From a virus, in IMG/VR virus record IMGVR_UViG_3300008267_001994, positions 1 to 20,212 of that record: 20,212 bases of DNA. One strand, written 5' to 3'. The notes below the pieces were generated by a model. That model was not told the DNA's origin and searched no databases. It saw nothing but the letters and a program-made list of their open reading frames with translations. A program made the position numbers and the translations under genes. Numbering within the stretch: the first letter of the stretch is position 1; every line of letters begins with the position of its first letter. This document shows, piece after piece, positions 1-7,451 of the stretch.

Positions 1-63
1 GCTGCAGCAAAAAAGGGTACAAAACAAAATATGGGTGAAGAATTGTTGATTATGAATTACTGA
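1..63 (+). CDS. C-terminal end of an unidentified protein
   Basis: The window opens inside a reading frame of 20 codons ending with TGA at 61-63. The visible tail is Ala/Lys-rich and then ends in a short hydrophobic and acidic stretch (GEELLIMNY). Too little is present to assign a family. The stop is followed by about 50 bases of AT-rich spacer carrying a promoter-like motif for the next gene. Confidence 0.55.
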   Translation, partial: AAAKKGTKQNMGEELLIMNY

Positions 64-89
64 ATCAATAATTTTTATTACCAATCTAA

Positions 90-97
90 TATTTATT
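90..97 (+). promoter_or_regulatory. TATTTATT motif upstream of the WCTS/LRR gene
   Basis: TATTTATT lies 16 bases before the ATG at 114. It matches, with one final-base difference, the TATTTATA octamer before many other genes here. A phage-specific promoter is inferred. Confidence 0.4.
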
Positions 98-113
98 AAT
101 AAAACTAAAAGTA

Positions 114-1484
114 ATGGCATTAAGATTTACAACCCTTTTGAGGGATTTGATTATCGAAAATTCAAGATTCGATGTTTTATATGACAAATTTGTAAAACCA
201 AAAAAAGATAGAAAACCGTCAATGACGTTTCAAATTCTTTTTGATATTATATCAGCGGATCCAACATCAAGAATACCTGAAGGTATGACTTCAGATAATG
301 CAAATCCGCAGGACATGGAAAAGGTAAAAATTGGAAAATATACCCAATGGTTACTTAAAAACTATGCAACACCAAATATGCAAGTAATCGGAATTGAAGA
401 TCCCAATGATCCTGCAGTTAAAAGTGCGATTAAACGATATCAAGATATGTTTATGGAAGACTTGTACAAAGTTACAGGTGACTTAATGAAATATGAAAAG
501 TTTAAAAATAGATTACCCCAAGAATATAGGGACATTAATAAATTAACACCATCTGAACTTTATGATCAAGTAAAAGACTTTAGTTTAGAAAAAACAAAGG
601 CGACTGCTGAAGAGAAAAAAGAAGCGTCTACCACTTATAAACATCCAGGTGCTGAAATTGTGTACCGAGGTGGTAATTGGACTGTTGCAAAAATTTCAGA
701 TACCGGACAGTTAGGTAAAGATGCTGCTTGTTTTTATGGTGGTTATTATTTGGAACCATCAAGAGGGGAAACTAGATGGTGTACGTCTTCACCGGGACTA
801 ACATGGTTTGATAGATATATTAAAGACGGACCACTTTACGTTGTTATTCCAAATTCGCCACAAAAATATACAGGTTCTATGGATACTGGTGAAAAATCAG
901 GGTTACCCGCTTACAGATACCAATTCCATTTTCCATCAAACCAATATATGGATCCTGCAGATAGACAAATTAATCTTATTGAATTTTTGAACAGTCAAGA
1001 AGAAGGATTGAAACAATTCTTTAAACCTGAATTCATGAAAGGTTTAACAACTGCGGATGGTAAGAAAATAGCAGTAAACTATCCTGATGACTCCGCATCC
1101 AAGTTCATTGCACTTTATGGATTCGAAGAATTTTTCGATAGTTTACCATCAGACATTATTAGATTAGAATTTACTAAAAAAGGAAAAGATAGTTTTGAAT
1201 TACCAATACCTGAAAGTTTAGGAAGATTTCAGCAACTTACATCACTTCATTTAGTTGGGTGCGTTTCCAAAATACCTGAAAGCATTTGTAACCTTAAAAA
1301 GTTACAGTTCCTTTCATTACCTGACAACCCAAATATGGAAATGTTACCATCTTGTTTGGCGGATTTACCTAATTTGAATTTGGTGAATTTGAGTAGATCG
1401 AATCCAGAAAAAACATTACCTGATTCGTTGAAACAAAGACAAGAAACGGATGAAGATTTTCACGTATTTCCTCCTACGGCTTAA
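114..1484 (+). CDS. Phage protein with CTS-like N-terminus, WCTS domain and leucine-rich repeats
   Basis: This 456-residue protein has three visible parts. Residues 1-16 form a basic amphipathic leader containing I-I-E at 13-15, like the prohead-protease sites in other proteins of this window. The middle (about 180-300) holds a Trp-Cys-Thr-Ser motif at 222-225 followed by an aromatic, hydrophobic segment (YIKDGPLYVVIP). I recognise this WC[TS] arrangement as recurring in uncharacterised phage proteins, but no activity is known to me. The C-terminal third (about 345-440) has leucine-rich repeats with the P-ES-L--L--L spacing. LRRs usually bind proteins. The ATG at 114 is preceded by A-rich sequence and a TATTTATT motif, as for other putative virion genes here. 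It could be an internal head protein delivered with the DNA; this is inference. Confidence 0.8.
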   Translation: MALRFTTLLRDLIIENSRFDVLYDKFVKPKKDRKPSMTFQILFDIISADPTSRIPEGMTSDNANPQDMEKVKIGKYTQWLLKNYATPNMQVIGIEDPNDPAVKSAIKRYQDMFMEDLYKVTGDLMKYEKFKNRLPQEYRDINKLTPSELYDQVKDFSLEKTKATAEEKKEASTTYKHPGAEIVYRGGNWTVAKISDTGQLGKDAACFYGGYYLEPSRGETRWCTSSPGLTWFDRYIKDGPLYVVIPNSPQKYTGSMDTGEKSGLPAYRYQFHFPSNQYMDPADRQINLIEFLNSQEEGLKQFFKPEFMKGLTTADGKKIAVNYPDDSASKFIALYGFEEFFDSLPSDIIRLEFTKKGKDSFELPIPESLGRFQQLTSLHLVGCVSKIPESICNLKKLQFLSLPDNPNMEMLPSCLADLPNLNLVNLSRSNPEKTLPDSLKQRQETDEDFHVFPPTA

Positions 1485-1490
1485 ATAATT

Positions 1491-1522
1491 TTTGTATAAT
1501 TCAAAATATTATTTTATCTTTG
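1491..1522 (+). promoter_or_regulatory. Bacteroidetes housekeeping promoter
   Basis: TTTG at 1491-1494, a 20-base spacer, then TATCTTTG at 1515-1522 match the Bacteroidetes primary-sigma consensus (TTTG, 19-21 bases, TAnnTTTG). The gene start at 1543 is 20 bases downstream. The unit 1543-4094 is therefore probably read by unmodified host polymerase early in infection. Confidence 0.75.
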
Positions 1523-1542
1523 TTTAAATTAAAAGTTGTAAA

Positions 1543-1812
1543 ATGAAAAATTTAGACATAGACATATACATGAGCAACTTCAAAGGGTTTTTTGAAAGAA
1601 ACCCCGATCAGTTAAAAAAATTGATAGGAAACGCTAAACCTGAAAAGTTTTTCGAAGGTATTAGAAATATTGTTGAATCAAATTCCAAAGACGAAGAAAA
1701 ACCACTTGAACCAACAAAGCAACAAATCATAGAGTTGGTGTTAAAGTTGAATGTCCCAAAAAAAATCCCAACTTATTTTAATCACCACATGGGTGATATT
1801 TGTTTGAACTAA
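1543..1812 (+). CDS. Small protein of unknown function
   Basis: This 89-residue, mixed-charge, largely helical protein is the first gene behind the host-type promoter at 1491-1522. The ATG is preceded by AAAAGTTGTAAA, an A-rich leader without Shine-Dalgarno sequence, as expected for a Bacteroidetes host. I recognise no domain. The C-terminus carries a His pair and a late Cys (NHHMGDICLN), too little to claim metal binding. Placement suggests an early, host-directed role. Confidence 0.65.
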   Translation: MKNLDIDIYMSNFKGFFERNPDQLKKLIGNAKPEKFFEGIRNIVESNSKDEEKPLEPTKQQIIELVLKLNVPKKIPTYFNHHMGDICLN

Positions 1813-1831
1813 TTTCATTTCATTTATAATC

Positions 1832-3472
1832 ATGGAAACAATATACAGACAGGAAAAAGTTTTATACTACACCGAGTTATTCAAAAATTACAATAAATTC
1901 CCTATTGAAACTAAACCAAAACCAGATAATGATTTTGACATTGAATACTATATAAATTTCAAAAAAGGTTTTACTTATGAAAAGGGCAATGATACAGAAG
2001 AATGTTTTGTAAAAAACTACTCAAACCCATTTGCTTCTATTAGTATGTTAAGAAAAACATTTGTAGTAGAAAAAAATGAAGACAAAATTTCTATGAAATT
2101 GTTTTCATACAAAAGATCGAGAGGATTAGAAAAAAAGTATTTCACAGTAAGAAGGGAAGTTAATTTTCTAACATTTTCATTTAAGACAAAAATGTTTTAT
2201 AGTGGCTTCACAAATTTTAAGAAAAAAATAAAGTTAGGTGGAAGATTTAGAGTCAATAGGACTAATTTGGTTAGTTTGGAAGTTTTTAATAATTTGACAA
2301 AAACATTTATAGATGATGATGTAAAAAAAGATGTGTTTAACAATTTCCTTGATGAAATAATTAAAAGATTGAATTTGAAATTACAAGTTGATACTGACAA
2401 TATTCCATCGAAATACTACCAAATTATTTTATTGAACAATAAAATTAAATTTCCTGATTCTTACTTCAAATTTGCAGGTTTTTATTTGACAAAAAAAATC
2501 TTAAAAAACTTTGATTTCAATTTAGTAACATGGTTTATGAAAACAAATGAAATGAAAGGTACTAAAATCAGAAGATTACTTAATCGATATGATTTTTTAG
2601 ATTTGAGCAATATTAAATTTTATTATGATTTATTAGGTGTGGATTTGTTCAATAAAATCAAAGATGATGTTTTTTTGACTTCGACTTTAAGTGATGTGTA
2701 CAATGGATCGAATTTTAGTACTCCTATTATAATATCAAAAAAAGAAAAAGAAAATATTGTTAGTATTTTGAATACAACAACCACTAGTGAATTTACATTT
2801 TCGTTATTGGATCATTTTCAGTTCAAAAAAGATTTAGAAAAATATGGTGAATTTGTGAAAATAAATGCAAAAACACATGATGAATTTGTGGTTGAACATT
2901 CTGAATGGTCGTCATTGTTACAATCATACAGAACGGGTGTGGTAGATAGGTTTTATGGTGATGATGCATATTTGGTAGAAAAACCAATCAAATACAATGA
3001 TGAAACTTTTTATCCTGTATTACTAAAGAATACTGAACAATATGAAAATGAATCCATGGTTCAGAAAAATTGTGTTAGAACTTACAGTGAAAAACCACAT
3101 TGTTTTATAGTTTCACTAAGAAAGGGTGATAAAAATTCAAACATACGGGCAACGATAGAGTTTCAATTTAGAAAAAAAGAACTTTTAAGAATACAGACAT
3201 TAGGTAGATTCAATAAATTATTGTCAGAAGAATGGAATAGTCCGGTTGAAGAATTAACAAATTTTGCAAATTATTTGTATCAAAAAGAATTTATCAAATT
3301 ACCACGAATGACTAAAAAATACATGAATGGAAAAGTGAACGTATTACAATCTTCATTTTTTGAAGTAGAAACAGAAAAGGGGGTAGTTCATAGAATGACA
3401 CCAAGTTGGAGTGGACAAAACACTTTACAAGAAATAATAGTGGATTATCATTTTTTTGACGAACTGTATTAA
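1832..3472 (+). CDS. PcfJ-like domain protein
   Basis: This 546-residue protein has an N-terminal 400 residues rich in Lys, Phe and Asn with no recognised domain. From about residue 403 it resembles PcfJ-like proteins: an NESMVQKNCVRTY segment corresponding to the family's H/N-C-V-x-x-Y motif, a strand ending in SLR, an ATIEF strand, and a Q-x-x-G-x-x-N segment (QTLGRFN). PcfJ-like proteins occur in conjugative elements and phages and their biochemical function is not established. It lies 19 bases after the preceding gene and 2 bases before the next, so it belongs to the operon 1543-4094. CATTTATA just before the start partly matches the TATTTATA motif. Confidence 0.75.
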   Translation: METIYRQEKVLYYTELFKNYNKFPIETKPKPDNDFDIEYYINFKKGFTYEKGNDTEECFVKNYSNPFASISMLRKTFVVEKNEDKISMKLFSYKRSRGLEKKYFTVRREVNFLTFSFKTKMFYSGFTNFKKKIKLGGRFRVNRTNLVSLEVFNNLTKTFIDDDVKKDVFNNFLDEIIKRLNLKLQVDTDNIPSKYYQIILLNNKIKFPDSYFKFAGFYLTKKILKNFDFNLVTWFMKTNEMKGTKIRRLLNRYDFLDLSNIKFYYDLLGVDLFNKIKDDVFLTSTLSDVYNGSNFSTPIIISKKEKENIVSILNTTTTSEFTFSLLDHFQFKKDLEKYGEFVKINAKTHDEFVVEHSEWSSLLQSYRTGVVDRFYGDDAYLVEKPIKYNDETFYPVLLKNTEQYENESMVQKNCVRTYSEKPHCFIVSLRKGDKNSNIRATIEFQFRKKELLRIQTLGRFNKLLSEEWNSPVEELTNFANYLYQKEFIKLPRMTKKYMNGKVNVLQSSFFEVETEKGVVHRMTPSWSGQNTLQEIIVDYHFFDELY

Positions 3473-3474
3473 TA

Positions 3475-3810
3475 ATGGAAGAAAAAGAAGAAATACCTAG
3501 CCACATTTTCGATAGATACCGTTCTATAAACAAATTTGAGTTTCATCCAAACATAGTAAGAACTAAAAACATAATAAGGGATGGTGTTGACGTATTAATC
3601 AAAAAAAACAAGTTACTTTGGACTAACTCAAATTATGATAAAGGGTATATACACAATGAAGGTTTAATAGTTTGGGGAGTTGAATTTTTGTATTTCAAAA
3701 AATTAGATAATGACACTACTTATAAATTATACATTTTAACACAAGATATTACTAAAGTTGAAATGTTAATTTTCGGATTGAATAAATATTTCACAATAGA
3801 TAAAATATGA
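3475..3810 (+). CDS. Conserved-looking protein of unknown function
   Basis: This 111-residue protein starts two bases after the stop of the PcfJ-like gene and overlaps the glutaredoxin start by four bases (ATGA), so translation is probably coupled. It begins with a very acidic segment (EEKEEIP), continues with basic residues, and then alternates strands and helices (LIVWGVEFLYF, TYKLYILTQDI). No domain or catalytic motif is recognised. Confidence 0.7.
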   Translation: MEEKEEIPSHIFDRYRSINKFEFHPNIVRTKNIIRDGVDVLIKKNKLLWTNSNYDKGYIHNEGLIVWGVEFLYFKKLDNDTTYKLYILTQDITKVEMLIFGLNKYFTIDKI

Positions 3811-4094
3811 AAGTTGTTATTTTGTTCACAATGCAGGGTTGCCCCTTTTGTGGTATGATTAAAGATGAATTTGAAAAAAATGATATCGACTATATTGAAA
3901 GAGATATCCAAGAACACAGAGAAGAATATAATGCGTTTAGTGAGGCAACAGAAAACGATTTTCTTCCAGCATTTATGTTAATGACTTTTACAGATAAAGA
4001 TGAGGTGCACAACGTCAAATTATGTGCACCTGATAGAGATTTTGAAGATATATTTGGTGGTGTTGAATTGGTAAAAGAATATCTATCAATATAA
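3807..4094 (+). CDS. Glutaredoxin-like protein
   Basis: At 95 residues this has glutaredoxin length and fold signals. An N-terminal hydrophobic strand (VVILFT) is followed by the redox motif C12-P13-F14-C15, then a helix and a second strand (DYIERDIQ). A Leu-Pro pair at 53-54 sits where the family has its cis-proline. Phage glutaredoxins commonly act as electron donors for ribonucleotide reductase or keep phage enzymes reduced; no reductase gene is in this window, so the partner is unknown. The CPFC motif, in place of CPYC, is still compatible with dithiol chemistry. The gene closes the plus-strand operon and overlaps the convergent gene's end by nine bases. Confidence 0.85.
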   Translation: MKVVILFTMQGCPFCGMIKDEFEKNDIDYIERDIQEHREEYNAFSEATENDFLPAFMLMTFTDKDEVHNVKLCAPDRDFEDIFGGVELVKEYLSI

Positions 4095-4967
4095 TATAAG
4101 TTCAGAAACCAAGTCCAAATTTTGCCAGCAAGCTTGTTCATTTGTTGGGGTTAGTACTTTTAGTAAATTACATTCGGAAAGATTCAAGTTATCATAAATT
4201 TCATTCATACGAAATGGAAACACATCTAGTATCAAAGATTCTAACCATTCTTGGTTTACTATAATTTTACTACCATTCAAGTTTAACGATACGTTTAAGT
4301 TATCTATTTCATCATAAAAAGAATTAGATTTTATTCCAATAACCAATTTTGACGAAATCCCTTTTTGAAATAAATGGTTTTTAATGTAAAGAAGAAGGAT
4401 GTGATAAAGTTTTTCATAGTTCATTGATAATCCATAAAATCTATCAGAAACGTAAATTTCATTAGATAAATCTACTTTCAGTGTAGAGTAGTTTGGAAAC
4501 TTTTCTTTAATTAAATAGTTAACTTTTTCAACATCCTTTGCGTCGCAATCAAACAAAATGGTTGAATTTTGTTCATCCAGTTGGCAATTAAAAAATAAGT
4601 CATTAGTCGAATGATACTTTACAAATTCATCAAAAGAATCATGTAAAGTATTTTTTTCAAAAACCTCTGACAAATTTAAAAAATTGAAAGAAAATGGTGA
4701 ATTATATAGTAAAGTGTCAATTACCCTTAAATTTTCTACAGATTTTTTTGTTGATGTTTTTAGGTAGTTAGAAAATATATCAGTAATATTTAATACCGTG
4801 GTTGACGTAGTCCGCCCTTTTACTACAAAAAAATTCCCGACATTTACCACTGAAATTTCAGTTTTAACGTCGGGAGATTCTTTTTGTAATTCGTCAACAA
4901 TAAGATTTGCAAAAATATTACATAGGTTCTTACCGTCAAGGTAATTATAAAAACATTTTAGATTCAT
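4086..4967 (-). CDS. Protein of unknown function, faintly MetK-like
   Basis: This 293-residue minus-strand protein starts at the ATG at 4967 and its end overlaps the convergent glutaredoxin gene by nine bases. The first 90 residues have a pattern reminiscent of the S-adenosylmethionine synthetase N-terminal domain: a helix with a D-x-x (here NIFANLIVDEL) arrangement, an acidic or polar strand, then G-x-x-x-V-x-G-x-x-T-T. The rest, which should carry the ATP-binding and metal residues, is not recognisable, so this would be a very divergent or non-catalytic relative, or chance. No leader peptide of the type seen in other genes is present. Treat function as unknown. Confidence 0.6.
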   Translation of the reverse strand: MNLKCFYNYLDGKNLCNIFANLIVDELQKESPDVKTEISVVNVGNFFVVKGRTTSTTVLNITDIFSNYLKTSTKKSVENLRVIDTLLYNSPFSFNFLNLSEVFEKNTLHDSFDEFVKYHSTNDLFFNCQLDEQNSTILFDCDAKDVEKVNYLIKEKFPNYSTLKVDLSNEIYVSDRFYGLSMNYEKLYHILLLYIKNHLFQKGISSKLVIGIKSNSFYDEIDNLNVSLNLNGSKIIVNQEWLESLILDVFPFRMNEIYDNLNLSECNLLKVLTPTNEQACWQNLDLVSELILY

Positions 4968-4970
4968 ATG

Positions 4971-5031
4971 TAAGTGTTTAATTTTTATTTTTTACAATCT
5001 TAAGTAAAAAAAAAATTACCCTAAACACTTA
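4971..5031 (-). promoter_or_regulatory. Inverted repeat upstream of the minus-strand gene
   Basis: TAAGTGTTTA at 4971-4980 and TAAACACTTA at 5022-5031 are perfect 10-base inverted copies separated by 41 bases. They fill the gap between two minus-strand genes and end three bases from the start codon of the gene at 4967. Between them the minus strand has TAAGATTG, one mismatch from the Bacteroidetes -7 element. The arms could be operator half-sites or a long stem in the leader. Confidence 0.4.
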
Positions 5032-5047
5032 ATTTTATGAACTTAAA

Positions 5048-5185
5048 TTATTTTTTACTATAATATTTTTCTACAATCTTTGTTACAACATTCTTTACAG
5101 ATTCATTTGTTTGTTGTTGAGTCTGTACTGGTTGTGGTTGAACCGTTTGGTTACCGTTGTTTTTATTTTTGCATCCGCAGCCCAT
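5048..5185 (-). CDS. Short Cys-Gly/Gln-rich protein (MGCGCK)
   Basis: This 45-residue minus-strand gene begins MGCGCKNKNN, continues through a Gln/Pro/Thr-rich linker, and ends in a basic helix (VVTKIVEKYYSKK). The two closely spaced cysteines at residues 3 and 5 might bind metal or be modified; there is no signal peptide. The start at 5185 is supported by a minus-strand TATTTATA motif 30 bases upstream. I recognise no family with a known function. Confidence 0.6.
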   Translation of the reverse strand: MGCGCKNKNNGNQTVQPQPVQTQQQTNESVKNVVTKIVEKYYSKK

Positions 5186-5215
5186 GATATTATTTTTTAT
5201 TAGTTTATGTTTTTA

Positions 5216-5223
5216 TATAAATA
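5216..5223 (-). promoter_or_regulatory. TATTTATA motif, minus strand
   Basis: The plus strand reads TATAAATA here, so the coding strand of the minus-strand gene starting at 5185 reads TATTTATA. Finding the motif in coding-strand orientation for a minus-strand gene argues that it is directional rather than simple AT-richness. Confidence 0.45.
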
Positions 5224-5259
5224 TTTAATAATATAAAATAGTCATTTGTCAATAACTTA

Positions 5260-5267
5260 TATTTATA
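5260..5267 (+). promoter_or_regulatory. TATTTATA motif, four bases before start
   Basis: TATTTATA ends four bases before the ATG at 5272. If it is a -10-like promoter element, transcription would begin at or near the start codon and give an almost leaderless message. Confidence 0.5.
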
Positions 5268-5271
5268 TAAT

Positions 5272-6444
5272 ATGTCAATTAAAAACATCATAAAAAAAGT
5301 TTTATTAGAAGAAACTGAACAAAATCAGTGGGTTGAAGTCGATCCTCAAGATTATTTAGAATTACTAAAATACGTGGACGGAAACGGTGCTATGATTAGT
5401 AAATTACCACAATATAAAAACAAAAAAATTGCAATCAACGGGGATTTGAAAATAAATTCAAATGATGTAAAAAACATTGATAGTATTGACTATGTTCAGG
5501 GTAATTTGGATATTAGTTATTCTGGTATTGAACATTTTGATAAAAGTAAAGTAAAAGGTAGTTTTTATAACTATAATTCAAAAATGTTTCATGAAGAAGA
5601 AAAAAAGAAATTACAAAAAAAATACGACTATTTAGAAAGTTTAAGACAAGAAGATAGTTGGGATGTTAAAAATGAAGAAGATGTTTCAGAAAGAACAGAA
5701 GCGTTATACCAACATTTAAAATCAGAAGGTCACCTTGGTGAAGATGAAGATAAATATTTTATTTATCCTCTAAATTATGGAAGGACTAAAATGTATGAAT
5801 GGTTGGGTGAAAACATCTTTCAAAGTGAATGGGAAGTTTATAGAGACGATGAGTTAGACGATGCTGCTTATGATTATGTTACGAATCTAATTGATGATGT
5901 TGGTTTAGATGCGTTCAGGGATTGGATTTATGAACAGAATTTAGATAAAGATGCTGTAAGACAATTTTATCGTGAATATTATGAAGATGTAGTTTATGAT
6001 AATCCTGAAGAATATGGTGTTAAAAAACAATTATCATCAGAACAGATTAAATTCAAAGAAGTTTTTCAAAAAAAATTGAATAATTTGTATAATAAATTAC
6101 AACAGGCAACAACTGAAGAAGAAAAAGAATCCTTAGAAGACAATATAAATAATACAAAAGAATTAATTCAAGATATTGATGATAATCCTGAAGGAGGTTA
6201 TGATGAAGACGATATTGATGATGCGTTAACTAATTTGGCTGAAGATAGGTTGGATAATTTTTTTGAAGATATCAAAAACTTTGGTTTCGAAAAAGACTTC
6301 ATTTTAGATTATATAGATTTAAAAGGAGTAACAGAAGACGTTGTAAGACATGACGGATATGGTGCACTATTAAATGGTTATGATGGTTCTGATGAAGAAT
6401 ATGAAATTAATGGAACCACTTATCATGTGATGAGACAAAATTAA
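5272..6444 (+). CDS. Acidic putative virion protein with CTS-like N-terminus
   Basis: This 390-residue, strongly acidic protein begins MSIKNIIKKVLLEE, a basic amphipathic leader followed by L-L-E at 11-13, matching the [ILF]xE cleavage pattern of T4-type prohead proteases. Residues about 45-100 have a repeat-like pattern (G-D-L-K-I, G-N-L-D-I-S-Y-S) like the solenoid repeats found in some phage proteins. The remainder is helical and rich in Asp, Glu and Tyr, with a coiled-coil stretch near 260-300. No enzyme motif is visible. The leader, the TATTTATA motif just upstream and the strong acidity fit a packaged internal or scaffold protein, which is inference. Confidence 0.75.
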   Translation: MSIKNIIKKVLLEETEQNQWVEVDPQDYLELLKYVDGNGAMISKLPQYKNKKIAINGDLKINSNDVKNIDSIDYVQGNLDISYSGIEHFDKSKVKGSFYNYNSKMFHEEEKKKLQKKYDYLESLRQEDSWDVKNEEDVSERTEALYQHLKSEGHLGEDEDKYFIYPLNYGRTKMYEWLGENIFQSEWEVYRDDELDDAAYDYVTNLIDDVGLDAFRDWIYEQNLDKDAVRQFYREYYEDVVYDNPEEYGVKKQLSSEQIKFKEVFQKKLNNLYNKLQQATTEEEKESLEDNINNTKELIQDIDDNPEGGYDEDDIDDALTNLAEDRLDNFFEDIKNFGFEKDFILDYIDLKGVTEDVVRHDGYGALLNGYDGSDEEYEINGTTYHVMRQN

Positions 6445-6458
6445 TTACTTTACTGTGT

Positions 6459-6466
6459 TATTTATA
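6459..6466 (+). promoter_or_regulatory. TATTTATA motif upstream of the 6493 gene
   Basis: TATTTATA lies 26 bases before the ATG at 6493, leaving room for a short leader. It is the probable promoter of the overlapping run that ends at the terminator at 9758-9781. Confidence 0.45.
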
Positions 6467-6492
6467 TTTCTTAATTTTTATCATCATTTAAA

Positions 6493-7242
6493 ATGGAAAC
6501 AAATTGGATTTTACAAGAACCTATAGATTTAGAACATAAACAGTATGTCCTTTTAGATTATTTACAAAAACTTGATAAAAATCTTAATAGCTTCAAACTT
6601 TATCCACAGTTTCAAGAAATTTCTTTACATTTAGCAAATATTAATCTTTTAGTTGAAAAAGGACAAATATTATCACTCAATAGGGTTTTGAAAGATCCTG
6701 ATGATGAAATACTATTGTCTGATTTGGCTCCTAAAATTTTACCAGAGTTTAATGCGGACGAAATATTAGAAATATATAAGATTTGTCAGTATACATCACC
6801 AAAGTTAACGGACTACTTTAATCATGCAAAGGCGATTTGGGAAATAGTTAATGACACAGTTTCGATTAATCCAATTCAAAACAGAAAAAAAATTGAACCA
6901 AAACAAGGTTTGTTTTATTTAGAGTATAACGACAAAACACTTTTGTATGAATTTATATTAAAACCAATCAAACGAGGTGTATCTGAAACAAAGTGTCATA
7001 TTAAAAAAATATCAGAATGTGAAAAAAAGAATTTTGAAAATGTAATAAAACAAGTTAAGCGTCCTTTGATTAAAAACTTACAAGAAGAATTAGTACATAA
7101 AAATTTGATACTATTCAAAGTAAGTCATAATAACGCATTCCCACTTAAAGAAACACTTTTACCGATAGTCAAAAGAAAAATTATGAATTATATGATTCAA
7201 TCTAAAATTATTGAAAATAAAAGTTTGACTAATGGACTTTAA
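6493..7242 (+). CDS. Protein of unknown function (METNW...)
   Basis: This 249-residue soluble protein has a helical N-terminal 110 residues and a mixed strand/helix C-terminal part rich in Lys (for example KPIKRGVSETKCHIKK). There is no signal peptide, membrane segment, or N-terminal leader of the capsid-targeting type. I recognise no catalytic motif. It starts a unit of closely spaced or overlapping genes that includes the damaged glutamine synthetase, DUF3310 and the methyltransferase, so a role in nucleic-acid or metabolic takeover is more likely than a structural one. Confidence 0.7.
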   Translation: METNWILQEPIDLEHKQYVLLDYLQKLDKNLNSFKLYPQFQEISLHLANINLLVEKGQILSLNRVLKDPDDEILLSDLAPKILPEFNADEILEIYKICQYTSPKLTDYFNHAKAIWEIVNDTVSINPIQNRKKIEPKQGLFYLEYNDKTLLYEFILKPIKRGVSETKCHIKKISECEKKNFENVIKQVKRPLIKNLQEELVHKNLILFKVSHNNAFPLKETLLPIVKRKIMNYMIQSKIIENKSLTNGL

Positions 7243-7255
7243 TTTCTTATTTTTC
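7224..7255 (+). promoter_or_regulatory. Possible weak Bacteroidetes promoter
   Basis: TTTG at 7224-7227, a 20-base spacer and TATTTTTC at 7248-7255 match the consensus except for the last base (C for G). The ATG at 7260 follows within five bases. It may add transcription to the genes from 7260 onward. Confidence 0.3.
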
Positions 7256-7259
7256 CCAT

Positions 7260-7451
7260 ATGGGTTTTAATAAAAGATTTTTGAATAAAAAAAGTATAAT
7301 CAATAATGTTCATGATATTTTAAGTTACCTTAATGTAGATGCTTTTTACATTAACGATGACTTTTCCTATGATGTTTATCGATTGTACATTGAAGGTAAA
7401 TCAGAAGAAGAAATACTAAAATACATTAATGAAAATAAAGATGAAGATTAA
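7260..7451 (+). CDS. Small protein of unknown function
   Basis: This 63-residue protein has a basic N-terminus (GFNKRFLNKKS) and an acidic C-terminus (NENKDED). Its middle reads as helix, strand, helix, ending in EGKSEEEILKYIN. It lies 17 bases after the previous gene and overlaps the start of the glutamine synthetase gene. No family is recognised. Confidence 0.6.
   Translation: MGFNKRFLNKKSIINNVHDILSYLNVDAFYINDDFSYDVYRLYIEGKSEEEILKYINENKDED

Noticed and set aside
5216-5223. T4-type late promoter TATAAATA on the plus strand
   Set aside because: It is better explained as the minus-strand copy of TATTTATA serving the minus-strand gene at 5185; other starts have the opposite orientation.
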